Of a DNA stretch of 55,878 nt, positions 16,047-23,999 are shown piece after piece. Positions within the stretch are counted from its first letter, which is position 1; each line of letters starts with the position of its first letter. Where the stretch lies: contig NZ_QDIE01000013.1 of assembly GCF_003957255.1 (NCBI RefSeq), forward strand, positions 1 to 55,878, given 5' to 3'. The notes beneath the pieces are model-generated. The model ran no database searches and had not been told where the DNA came from. It saw only the letters and a program-made list of their open reading frames with translations. A program made the translations under genes and the position numbers. The stretch is from Actinotignum sanguinis. GTDB taxonomy: Bacteria; Actinomycetota; Actinomycetes; Actinomycetales; Actinomycetaceae.

Positions 16047-18514
16047 GCAAATCACGAAGCACCACCGCGCAGCCCGGCACGCCGCGCGCAGCAACCGAAA
16101 CAGCACCAACTCCGCAGCCGCTCGCGCAGCCTGCCCCTTCCCGTAGCTGGCGGGAGCGCATCCGCCCGGCGATTATCATGTTCGGGCTCGCCATTATTCC
16201 CATGATCTACGCGCTGATTCTCACCGGCGCCTACGATGACCCCCTCGGCAACCTCAGTGAGATCCCGGCCGCGATTGTGAACGAAGACCGCGGCACACAA
16301 CTGGATGGATCCGAGGTGAATCTAGGCGCAACGATCACCACCAAGCTCCTGGAAACCGAGGAACGCCAGAACTTCCAGTGGCGGGAATACTCGGCCGCGG
16401 AAGCCACCCAGAAACTTGCAAATGGCGAGGTCTACGCGGTGCTCAGCATTCCGGCGTCGTTTTCCAACGATGCTACCTCGGTGGCGCGCGGCCCCGGCGC
16501 TGCCACCCGTGCCCGGCTTTCCTTCGTCACCGACGATGCCCTTAACTATATTGTCGGCAATGTAGGACGCGTCATCGCCTCCACCGCCACGGCGGCGGTT
16601 TCGGAGGAAGTGTCAGCCGAATACCTTGACGGCATCTATCTCTCCTTCGGGACGCTGAGCGAGCAGCTCCGCGCCGCGGCAGGCGGGGCCGGAGAGCTGG
16701 GTGCCGGGCTGCACGATGCTAGCCGCGGCGCAACCCGACTCACAGCTGGGGCCGACGAACTGGCCGAGGGTGCCGGGCGCCTCGCCACCGGAACGGAAAC
16801 CGTGGCTGCCGGCGTGGGGCGTTTGAACGACGGCGCAGCTCAGCTCGCCGCCGGAGCGGGCGATGCCGCCGGCGGGGCGGGCGCCCTCAGCGAGGGAGTA
16901 TCCCGGGTAGCCGAGGGGGCCAGTACTGCAAGCCTTGCGGCCGGCCAGCTCCGGGACGGAGCTACGCGCAGCGCCGCGGGCCTCGATACCCTGGCGGCCG
17001 GTAGCCGCGATCTGGCCGCGGGCAGCCAGAAAGTTGCGGAAGGGAACGCCGCGCTGGCGGAGGGCACTAGCCAGGCCCTAGCCGGAGCGCAGCAGCTGAG
17101 TGCCGGATCGGAGAAACTTACCGGCGGCCTGAGCACCCTCAATGACGGCCTGAGCACCCTTATCGCTATGTTCGATGTACTGCCCCCGGAAGTGGTGAAA
17201 GCCAAACTCTCCGAAGCGCAGGCCGGCACCGCGCGCCTTCTTGAGGGATCCACCCAGCTCCAGGGAGGAATCGCCACCCTCGTCGGCGGCGGGTCTGACG
17301 CGGGCCTTGGGCCTGACGCGGGCGGCGAGAGTGGCGGATTGACCGCGCTTGCCAGCGGGGCGCAGGCCGCGAGCGCCGGAGCGGCACAGCTCAAAGACGG
17401 CGCCGCCCAGCTGGCCGCGGGCACGGAGCGCGCCGCCGCGGGAGCCCAGCAAGCTCTTGCTGCCACCACGGAATTTGCCCAGCAGCTTGATACTCTCGCC
17501 ACAGGAAGTACCCGGGCGGCCACCGGAGCCACCCGCCTCGCGGACGGGACCGCGCTTCTCGCCACCGGAAGTAGCGAACTGGCCAACCGCGCCCCCGAAC
17601 TAGCCGCCGGGGCGCGGGCCGCCCACAGCGGGGCCGCCCAGGTGAGCAGCGGCGCCACCGCGCTTGCGAATAACCAGGGAACTCTGCGCGATGGCCTGCA
17701 TACCCTGCGCGAGGGTGCCGCCACTCTAGAAGTGAAACTCTCTGAAGGCGCGGAAAAAATCCCGGTCTACACCCCGGGCGAATCGGAAACGATGCAGCGG
17801 GTGGGCGCCACCCCGGTGGAGTTGAGTACCACCCGCGCTCATCCCGTCAGCGATTTCGGTGCGGCAGTCGCCTGCTACTTCATCGCGCTGGCGATGTGGG
17901 TTGGCGCTATCGGCCTCTACCTCATGAGGCCCCCTCTCTCGCGCCGCCTCGCGGCGGCGCGAGTATCAGGGCTGACGCTCGGACTTGGTTCGGTTGCTAT
18001 CGGGGCACTTATGGGAATCGTGCAGGCGGGCCTGCTGGTTGGGATACTGCACTTCTTCGGGAATGTGGACCTCATCAACCCCGGCGCCACCTTCGCTATC
18101 TGCATCACCTCTTCACTGGTGTATATCGCGATTAACCAGGCCCTCATTGCGCTCTTCGGAGCCCCGGGGCGGTTCATTGCGCTTCTCATGATCGTGATCC
18201 AGTTGGGAGCGGCTGGCGGCATCTACCCGGTGGAAACCGCCCCGGGCTTCTTCCGGGCCGTCCACCCGCTGCTGCCCGTCACTCACACTGTTAACGCGCT
18301 GCGGGCCGCGATTGCGGGTGGCCCGATTGATACCGGTACCTATGCGGGTGTGCTCGGGTTGTGGTTCGCCGCCTCGGTGTTGGCCACCGTCCTCGCCGCC
18401 ATCATCACAAGACGGCGCACCGGCCACCCCGACACGTCCCGGCCCCGCGAGGCGAAAGTCGGTAGCGGCGTCGTCGTACCAAAAAATGAGGAGGCCCTCG
18501 CTACTGCCCAGTAA
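16043..18514 (+). CDS. YhgE/Pip-family membrane protein (ABC-2-like permease fold)
   Basis: 823 residues. The N-terminal membrane helix (PAIIMFGLAIIPMIYALILTGAY) is followed by the conserved YhgE/Pip ectodomain start (IPAAIVNEDRG). A very long extracytoplasmic region (about residues 200-590) is built of GAxxLAxGA-type repeats predicted to form an extended helix. Five to six C-terminal helices form an ABC-2 membrane domain, with the segment ARVSGLTLGLGSVAIGALMGIVQAG. Family members include the Lactococcus phage infection protein and EsaA-like type VII secretion subunits. No Esx gene is nearby, so its role is open; a TetR-controlled export or envelope function is inferred. Confidence 0.85.
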   Translation: MSKSRSTTAQPGTPRAATETAPTPQPLAQPAPSRSWRERIRPAIIMFGLAIIPMIYALILTGAYDDPLGNLSEIPAAIVNEDRGTQLDGSEVNLGATITTKLLETEERQNFQWREYSAAEATQKLANGEVYAVLSIPASFSNDATSVARGPGAATRARLSFVTDDALNYIVGNVGRVIASTATAAVSEEVSAEYLDGIYLSFGTLSEQLRAAAGGAGELGAGLHDASRGATRLTAGADELAEGAGRLATGTETVAAGVGRLNDGAAQLAAGAGDAAGGAGALSEGVSRVAEGASTASLAAGQLRDGATRSAAGLDTLAAGSRDLAAGSQKVAEGNAALAEGTSQALAGAQQLSAGSEKLTGGLSTLNDGLSTLIAMFDVLPPEVVKAKLSEAQAGTARLLEGSTQLQGGIATLVGGGSDAGLGPDAGGESGGLTALASGAQAASAGAAQLKDGAAQLAAGTERAAAGAQQALAATTEFAQQLDTLATGSTRAATGATRLADGTALLATGSSELANRAPELAAGARAAHSGAAQVSSGATALANNQGTLRDGLHTLREGAATLEVKLSEGAEKIPVYTPGESETMQRVGATPVELSTTRAHPVSDFGAAVACYFIALAMWVGAIGLYLMRPPLSRRLAAARVSGLTLGLGSVAIGALMGIVQAGLLVGILHFFGNVDLINPGATFAICITSSLVYIAINQALIALFGAPGRFIALLMIVIQLGAAGGIYPVETAPGFFRAVHPLLPVTHTVNALRAAIAGGPIDTGTYAGVLGLWFAASVLATVLAAIITRRRTGHPDTSRPREAKVGSGVVVPKNEEALATAQ

Positions 18515-18534
18515 TTTCTGAGTCCTATTTACCG

Positions 18535-18553
18535 CTAGGTAAGGGGAGCCTAA
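18535..18553 (+). promoter_or_regulatory. DtxR/IdeR-type iron box before the ABC pair
   Basis: The 19 bases CTAGGTAAGGGGAGCCTAA, read on the other strand as TTAGGCTCCCCTTACCTAG, match the DtxR consensus at 14 of 19 positions. The box is 61 bases upstream of the first ABC gene's ATG and 20 bases after the yhgE stop codon, so the ABC pair has its own metal-responsive promoter. Confidence 0.65.
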
Positions 18554-18614
18554 TATGGAGGTGCTCCGCGGATCGCCCGCGGGGCACCTCTCCTACTGTT
18601 CGCGGAGGAATGGG

Positions 18615-20489
18615 ATGACGGCTCAACTCACCCACGCAGATGCCGGCACCGCCCCGAACGGCGGCGCCGCCACGCGTGTCGATACGTATAAAGAAAAACG
18701 CGCGCAAGGACAGCGCGCCCTCAAAGAACTCATGGCACCGATTGCCCCGCGCCTGGCGCTCGGCCGCTTCGTAGCGGTGTGCTCCTCACTCGTGGCCGTG
18801 GCGCCTTTTATTGCGCTGGTGCGCATCGGTGACATTCTGCTGCCGGCCTGGCGCGCGGGAACCCCGATAGATAACGCGGCGCTCAGCTGGAATGTCAAAC
18901 TTCTTGCCGGGGCTTTTTGCACCCAGCTTTTCCTCTATTTCCTGGCGCTGAGCATCACGCATTTCGCGGATCTCAAACTCCGCGGCCTGCTCCAAGAGCG
19001 CATTATCGCGCAGATTTCGCGCGCGCCGCTCTCGTGGTTCTCCCGGGCGCGTTCGGGGCAGATCCGCAAGGCGATTCAGGCCGACACCACCACGCTACAC
19101 ACCCTGGTGGCGCACGCCCCGGTGGAAACCACGGCCGCGGTGGCCACCCCGCTGGCCCTCGCCATTTTTGCCTTTACCGTGAATTGGCGGCTGGGGCTCC
19201 TCACCCTCATCCCGCTGCCTTTCTATTTCGCGGCGCAGATTTTCATGATGCGGGATATGGGCGAAAAGACCGCGGAGATGGATGACCGGCTCGGCTACCT
19301 CGCCGCGCGCGGGGTGGAATTCGTGGAAGGCATCCAGGTGGTCAAGAGCTTCGGCAAAGTCGGCCACGCACACCGCGCTTTCGCCCGCGCCGCCGATGAT
19401 TTCGGGAATTTCTACTGGGACTGGTGCGGCCCGATGCTGAAAGGCTCCGCGCTGGCGATGTCCTTCATTTCCGCGCCGGTGGTGCTGCTTGTCAATATGG
19501 GGCTCGGCTCGCTGATTCTGGCCGCCGGCGCCGCCACCCTCCCCGAGGTCATCGCCTGCTCCCTCATCGGCCTCATCGTCCCGCTCACCTTCGACACCCT
19601 CTCCACCAGCATGTGGTCCTACCAGCTGGCCGGTAATTCCGCGCTGCGCATTATCGAGGTGACGAGCGTGGAGCAACTGCCCCGGCTAGAGGCCCCTACC
19701 GAAGAATCCGAAGCCCCAGCGGCCGCACCCACCCGGGAGGCCGCGGGCGGCGTCGCCCCCGCGCACGTGGTGTTCGACAACGTTAGCTATTCCTATCCGC
19801 GCGCCGGGCGCACCATCCAGGCCCTCGACGGCGTCTCCCTCACGCTGCGCCGCGGCACCGTGACTGCCCTGCTCGGCCCGTCCGGTTCGGGCAAATCCAC
19901 CCTGGCGACCATGCTCGCGCGTTTCCGCGACCCGGATAGCGGGCGGGTGCTCCTCGACGGGCGTGACCTGCGCACACTCTCCGAAAAAGACCTGTACGCG
20001 CGGGTGGCTTTCGTGCTGCAAGACGCGCAAATGCTGCGCATGTCCGTGCGCGATAACATTCGCCTCGCGCGTCCCGATGCCGACGACGCCGCCATCGAGC
20101 ACGCGGCCCGCGCCGCCAATATTTGGGAGGATATCTGCGCCCTTCCCGCGGGGCTGGACACCGTGCTCGGGGAAGATACCGCGATGTCCGGAGGTCAATA
20201 TCAGCGCCTGGCTATCGCGCGGGCGCTGCTGGCCGACGCCGATCTGCTTATTTTGGATGAAGCGACCGTAGCCACCGATCCGCAGTGCGAAGCGGAAATC
20301 CAAAGCGCCCTCAATCGTCTGGTGGCCGGGCGCACCGTGCTCGTCATCGCCCACCACGCCGAATCGGTGCTCGGGGTGGATCAGGTGTGCATTTTGGAAC
20401 AGGGGCGGATATCCGCCCTGGGTACCCCGGAGGACGTAGCCACGCATCCCTTCTGGGTGCGGCTCATGGAAGGACGCGAAGATGCCTAA
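18615..20489 (+). CDS. ABC half-transporter 1 (membrane plus ATPase), IrtA/YbtP-like
   Basis: 624 residues. The ATG at 18615 is used because GGAGG lies six bases upstream. Six membrane helices (about residues 45-330) precede an ATPase domain with Walker A GPSGSGKST, Q-loop LQDAQ, signature MSGGQYQR and Walker B LLILDEATVATDP. The D-loop reads VATD instead of SALD, a sign of an asymmetric heterodimer. The H-loop is AHH. It overlaps the next ABC gene by eight bases. Heterodimeric type IV half-transporters under iron control include IrtAB and YbtPQ, which import ferric siderophores despite an exporter fold; import is therefore the favoured reading. There is no siderophore-interacting FAD domain. 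Confidence 0.82.
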   Translation: MTAQLTHADAGTAPNGGAATRVDTYKEKRAQGQRALKELMAPIAPRLALGRFVAVCSSLVAVAPFIALVRIGDILLPAWRAGTPIDNAALSWNVKLLAGAFCTQLFLYFLALSITHFADLKLRGLLQERIIAQISRAPLSWFSRARSGQIRKAIQADTTTLHTLVAHAPVETTAAVATPLALAIFAFTVNWRLGLLTLIPLPFYFAAQIFMMRDMGEKTAEMDDRLGYLAARGVEFVEGIQVVKSFGKVGHAHRAFARAADDFGNFYWDWCGPMLKGSALAMSFISAPVVLLVNMGLGSLILAAGAATLPEVIACSLIGLIVPLTFDTLSTSMWSYQLAGNSALRIIEVTSVEQLPRLEAPTEESEAPAAAPTREAAGGVAPAHVVFDNVSYSYPRAGRTIQALDGVSLTLRRGTVTALLGPSGSGKSTLATMLARFRDPDSGRVLLDGRDLRTLSEKDLYARVAFVLQDAQMLRMSVRDNIRLARPDADDAAIEHAARAANIWEDICALPAGLDTVLGEDTAMSGGQYQRLAIARALLADADLLILDEATVATDPQCEAEIQSALNRLVAGRTVLVIAHHAESVLGVDQVCILEQGRISALGTPEDVATHPFWVRLMEGREDA

Positions 20490-22356
20490 CGCGAAGAATC
20501 CTCACAACTCCCCCGCTACGAATACGTACGGCGGGCACACGCGCACCGGGCATACCGGACACACGCATACCGGGCACACGCACACCGGGCGTTTCTCCGA
20601 TCCGCTCCTCGTGCACGCCTACGGCTCGGTCCTCACCGAGGAAGGCCACGGCTACTACCGCCGCTCCATTGCCCTGGTCATTCTGTCCGGAATGATCGAA
20701 GGACTCGCGCTGCTCACCGTGGTGCCCCTGGCGCTGACCTGGTCTACCGGCACCCCCACCCTCGGCCTCGGCGTGGGCGGCTGGATCAGCGTACTCGCCG
20801 CGCTCGCGGTCACCGGGCTACTCACCGCTTACGTCCAAGCGGTGATGGCCTACACCGCCGCGATGGACGTGATCCGGCACAGCCTGAGCCTGCTAGGCGA
20901 CCAGCTCTCCCGCCTACCGCTGGGATGGTTCCGCTCCGGCTGGGCCGGCACGCTCTCCCGCCTCGTCACGGACGGACTTATGGCTATCGGCCAGGGCATC
21001 GCCCATTTCACCACCCCGATTATTCGCAATGCCACCGCCGCGCTGGTGCTGCTGGTGGGCATGTGGATCTGGCAGTGGCAGCTGGGACTCGCCCTCACGG
21101 TTGCTTTCCCACTGCTGTGCGCGCTGGCCGCCGCGGCACGGGTATTACGACGCCGCTCCGAGCTGGCCACCAGCACCACCGAAAGCGACCTGGCGGACCG
21201 GATCGTGGAATACGCCCGGTGCCAGCCCATCCTGCGGGCCACCGGCCAGGCCGCCACGTTCGCGCCGCTCCATACCGCCGTCAAGGCGAATCTCGCCGCC
21301 CAGCGCCGTTCGCTGTGGCTGGGCATCGCCGCTAACCTCCTTTCCGGGGTGGGCGCGCAGCTACTGGTGGTTAGCCTCATCGCGCTCGCGGTGCATCTGT
21401 GCACGGGCGGGCTTCTTAATCCGGCGGCCACCCTCGCCTTCCTCGGGGTAGCGCTGCGCTTCATGCGGAATCTGGAGGATTTCACCTCTTTCGTTATGGC
21501 AACGGAGGTGGCCCGCACTCCGCTCGAATCCATGCACGAGGTGCTTGATGCACCTGTGCCCAGCGAGCCGGCCAGCGACGTCGCCCTTCCCACGCCCGGC
21601 GAAGTTGCCCTCACGGACGTTCGTTTCGGGTACCGCGCGGATACCCCGGTGCTGAACGGCGTGAGTTTCACGGCCCAGCCGGGCACCCTCACCGCGATCG
21701 TGGGGCCGTCCGGGGCGGGCAAATCCACCCTCTTCCGCCTCATGTGCCGCTTCTGGGACGTGGACGGCGGCAGCGTAAAAATCGGCGGCGTGGATGTGCG
21801 CGATCAAACGACGGCGCAGCTCATGGCGCAGCTGTCCATGGTGTTCCAGGACGTGTACCTCTACGATGACACCCTCGAAGCGAATATCCGGGTGGGCCGC
21901 GAAAACGCCACGGATGCCGAAGTGCGAGCGGCGGCGGATATGGCCGGCGTGAGCGATATTGCCGCGCGGCTCCCCGGCGGCTGGGAGAGCCCGGTGGGTG
22001 AGCGCGGCGGAATGCTTTCCGGCGGGGAACGCCAACGAGTCTCCATCGCGCGGGCGCTCCTCAAGCACGCTCCCATCGTGCTTTTCGATGAGGCCACCTC
22101 GGCCCTCGATCCGGAAAATACCGCCGCTATCCGGGCCTGTATTCAGCAGCTGCGCCAGGAGGCAACGGTGCTGGTAATTGCCCATAAGCTGGAAACGGTG
22201 CAGGGTGCGGACCAGATCGTGGTGCTCGACGCGGGCGGTACCGTGCGCGAAGTGGGCACCCACGCACAATTGCTGGAAAGCGGCGGGCTCTACCGGAAAT
22301 TCTGGGAGGATCGACGGCGCGCGGCCGGCTGGCAGCTGGGCGCCCCTGCGGAGTAA
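20482..22356 (+). CDS. ABC half-transporter 2 (membrane plus ATPase), IrtB/YbtQ-like, His-rich N-terminus
   Basis: 624 residues. The N-terminal ~40 residues hold a run of HTxTGHT repeats encoded by imperfect 12-bp tandem DNA repeats, a likely metal-binding cytosolic tail not typical of the family. Six membrane helices follow (SIALVILSGMIEGLALLTVVPLAL onward), then an ATPase with GPSGAGKST, LSGGERQRVS, IVLFDEATSALDP and VIAHK, which looks fully competent. It is translationally coupled to the preceding half-transporter. The two together form the presumed iron-siderophore transporter. A perfect hairpin terminates the unit 26 bases after the stop codon. Confidence 0.84.
   Translation: MPNAKNPHNSPATNTYGGHTRTGHTGHTHTGHTHTGRFSDPLLVHAYGSVLTEEGHGYYRRSIALVILSGMIEGLALLTVVPLALTWSTGTPTLGLGVGGWISVLAALAVTGLLTAYVQAVMAYTAAMDVIRHSLSLLGDQLSRLPLGWFRSGWAGTLSRLVTDGLMAIGQGIAHFTTPIIRNATAALVLLVGMWIWQWQLGLALTVAFPLLCALAAAARVLRRRSELATSTTESDLADRIVEYARCQPILRATGQAATFAPLHTAVKANLAAQRRSLWLGIAANLLSGVGAQLLVVSLIALAVHLCTGGLLNPAATLAFLGVALRFMRNLEDFTSFVMATEVARTPLESMHEVLDAPVPSEPASDVALPTPGEVALTDVRFGYRADTPVLNGVSFTAQPGTLTAIVGPSGAGKSTLFRLMCRFWDVDGGSVKIGGVDVRDQTTAQLMAQLSMVFQDVYLYDDTLEANIRVGRENATDAEVRAAADMAGVSDIAARLPGGWESPVGERGGMLSGGERQRVSIARALLKHAPIVLFDEATSALDPENTAAIRACIQQLRQEATVLVIAHKLETVQGADQIVVLDAGGTVREVGTHAQLLESGGLYRKFWEDRRRAAGWQLGAPAE
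20532..20590 (+). repeat. Imperfect 12-bp tandem repeat encoding His/Thr/Gly
   Basis: About five copies of a CACACGCATACCGGG-like unit in 12-bp register encode the G-H-T-x-T repeats in the N-terminus of ABC half-transporter 2. Because the unit is a multiple of three, copy-number change would alter tail length without a frameshift. Confidence 0.75.
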
Positions 22357-22381
22357 CGCTGACTAGCCCGGGCGTAAAGCT

Positions 22382-22419
22382 CGCAGCCAGGCGGCAAGGT
22401 TCTGCGCCGCCTGGCTGCG
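22382..22419 (+). terminator. Hairpin terminator after the ABC pair
   Basis: CGCAGCCAGGCGGC (22382-22395) pairs perfectly with GCCGCCTGGCTGCG (22406-22419), a 14-bp stem with a ten-base loop. No T-run follows. Confidence 0.75.
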
Positions 22420-22437
22420 GGCCCGCGGACCTGAATC

Positions 22438-22529
22438 CTACATTTTGCAACGTAGAGCACCTACAAATTGCAACGTAACCGCCCTACATTTTGCAACATA
22501 AACACTCTACATTTTGTAACACAACCTCT
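22438..22529 (+). repeat. Four direct repeats, exact 23-bp period, before the AAA ATPase gene
   Basis: Copies of CTACATTTTGCAACGTA (variants CTACAAATTGCAACGTA and CTACATTTTGTAACACA) start at 22438, 22461, 22484 and 22507. The spacing is constant at 23 bases, about two helical turns. The last copy ends just before the ATG region at 22541, so the array must overlap the promoter. The reverse complement (ACGTTGCAAAATGTAG) resembles the core of the 30-bp array at 14617-14876. It looks like an iteron-type binding platform. Confidence 0.8.
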
Positions 22530-22540
22530 AAACTGAGGAT

Positions 22541-23809
22541 ATGGACACTGAAATCGTCGCGGGAATTCCCTATCTTCCCCGCACCTTAGATCGCCTGGTC
22601 GTGCGAGCCCTTGCTTCCTCACGAGCACTTGTTATTGAGGGTCCGCGCGGCTGCGGAAAGACGATGACGGCTTTGCGACACTGTGCATCCTCTATTTTTC
22701 TTGACACTCCTCAGGCACAGCAGCTCGCACAAATAGCCCCGGAAGCACTTTTAGAAGGCGAACGCCCCCGCTTGCTTGATGAATGGCAGGTCAATCCGAA
22801 CCTGTGGAATATGGTGCGCCGGGCGGTGGATTTTTCCCCAGGCTTTGGACATTTCATTCTCACCGGCTCTTCCGTTCCGGCAGATGATATTACCCGCCAC
22901 ACCGGTGCCGGGCGCTTCACCCGCGTTCGCCAACGCACAATGACCTGGCAAGAAAAGGGATGCAGCTCAGGTGCAGTCTCCCTCGAAAAGCTCCTCGCGG
23001 GGGAAGGCATCACTACCGATGTGAGCACCTCTTCTCTCGATTCGGTTATCGCTTCTGTGCTGCGTCCCGGCTTTCCCGGGATGCGGGAATTGGCACCCGA
23101 ACCTGCCGCGTTCGCGCTCACCAGCTACCTACAGGAAATCGCACATGCCGACATTCCCCGGATTATCACCCTGCGCCAAGACCCGCAGCTCATTTTGCGT
23201 CTCCTCACATCTTTGGCCCGGTCGGTAGCAACCGAGGTTTCCATTAGTACTCTCAAAAAAGACCTCGACGCCATTTTCCCCTCGTCAAGCCGCCAAACAG
23301 TCGCCACCCTACTTGATGCACTACAGCGATTATTCGTGGTAGACGCGGTTCCCGCTTGGTCAGTCCGACTTCGTTCCAAAGCTCAACTACGACTATCACC
23401 CAAGTACCATCTAGCCGATCCAGCACTCGCGTGTGCGGCACTCAGCGCGGATAGCTTCGCACTACGCCATGATGTAGAAACGCTAGGTTTCATTTTCAAA
23501 TCAGCAGTTGTGCACGACCTCAGCGTTTTCGCTGAAACACTGGGCGGTCACGTACGCCATTACCGCGATTCTTACGGCCATGAGATCGACGCCGTCCTGG
23601 AATTCCCCGGCGGTATATGGGCTGCCATCGAAGTGAAACTCGGAGGTGGACAAATCGCCCAGGGCGCCCACAGTCTCAAAAAAGCGGTGGAGCAGATCGC
23701 ACCGGAACGCGGCGAACCCGCTTTCCTCGCTGTTATCACCGGCACGGGAATAACCGGGCCAGCTGGCGAAGGTGTCATCACTTTCCCGCTCAGCGCGCTG
23801 GGCCAGTAG
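22541..23809 (+). CDS. AAA-family ATPase with DUF4143 domain
   Basis: 422 residues. The N-terminal AAA_14 domain has Walker A EGPRGCGKTMTA, Walker B-like RLLDEWQ, and sensor HFILTGSS at about residues 105-115. The C-terminal DUF4143 domain (about 190-400) includes the conserved YHLADPALA segment, GFIFKSAVVHDL, and the nuclease-like YRDSYGHEIDAVLE...AIEVKLG core (a D-E-K arrangement of the PD-(D/E)XK type). These proteins are widespread, strain-variable and without a settled function; links to defence or toxin-like systems have been proposed. It is a single gene with its own repeat-array promoter. There is no partner gene downstream. Confidence 0.85.
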   Translation: MDTEIVAGIPYLPRTLDRLVVRALASSRALVIEGPRGCGKTMTALRHCASSIFLDTPQAQQLAQIAPEALLEGERPRLLDEWQVNPNLWNMVRRAVDFSPGFGHFILTGSSVPADDITRHTGAGRFTRVRQRTMTWQEKGCSSGAVSLEKLLAGEGITTDVSTSSLDSVIASVLRPGFPGMRELAPEPAAFALTSYLQEIAHADIPRIITLRQDPQLILRLLTSLARSVATEVSISTLKKDLDAIFPSSSRQTVATLLDALQRLFVVDAVPAWSVRLRSKAQLRLSPKYHLADPALACAALSADSFALRHDVETLGFIFKSAVVHDLSVFAETLGGHVRHYRDSYGHEIDAVLEFPGGIWAAIEVKLGGGQIAQGAHSLKKAVEQIAPERGEPAFLAVITGTGITGPAGEGVITFPLSALGQ

Positions 23810-23905
23810 CTCCCACCCCGCTCCGCCGCAGCACCGCCCCCACGCATACTCATACCAACCCCCGGATTTTCAAGCATTGACAAGGATTTTCACGCCACAT
23901 AACTG

Positions 23906-23952
23906 TTGACACCCCGCGCTCCACTTCATAAAGTTAGGGCCACCTAACCACT
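23906..23952 (+). promoter_or_regulatory. Promoter with DtxR-type iron box for the FecBCD-type operon
   Basis: TTGACA (23906-23911) and TAAAGT (23929-23934) are separated by exactly 17 bases. The iron box TTAGGGCCACCTAACCACT (23934-23952) begins at the -10 and covers the start site; it keeps both TTAGG and CCTAACC halves (12 of 19 consensus positions). This is the clearest metal-repressed promoter in the window. Confidence 0.75.
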
Positions 23953-23999
23953 AGGTCGGGAGCCGGTTTCACGCCCCGGCCGCTAACAAAGGAGCATTG

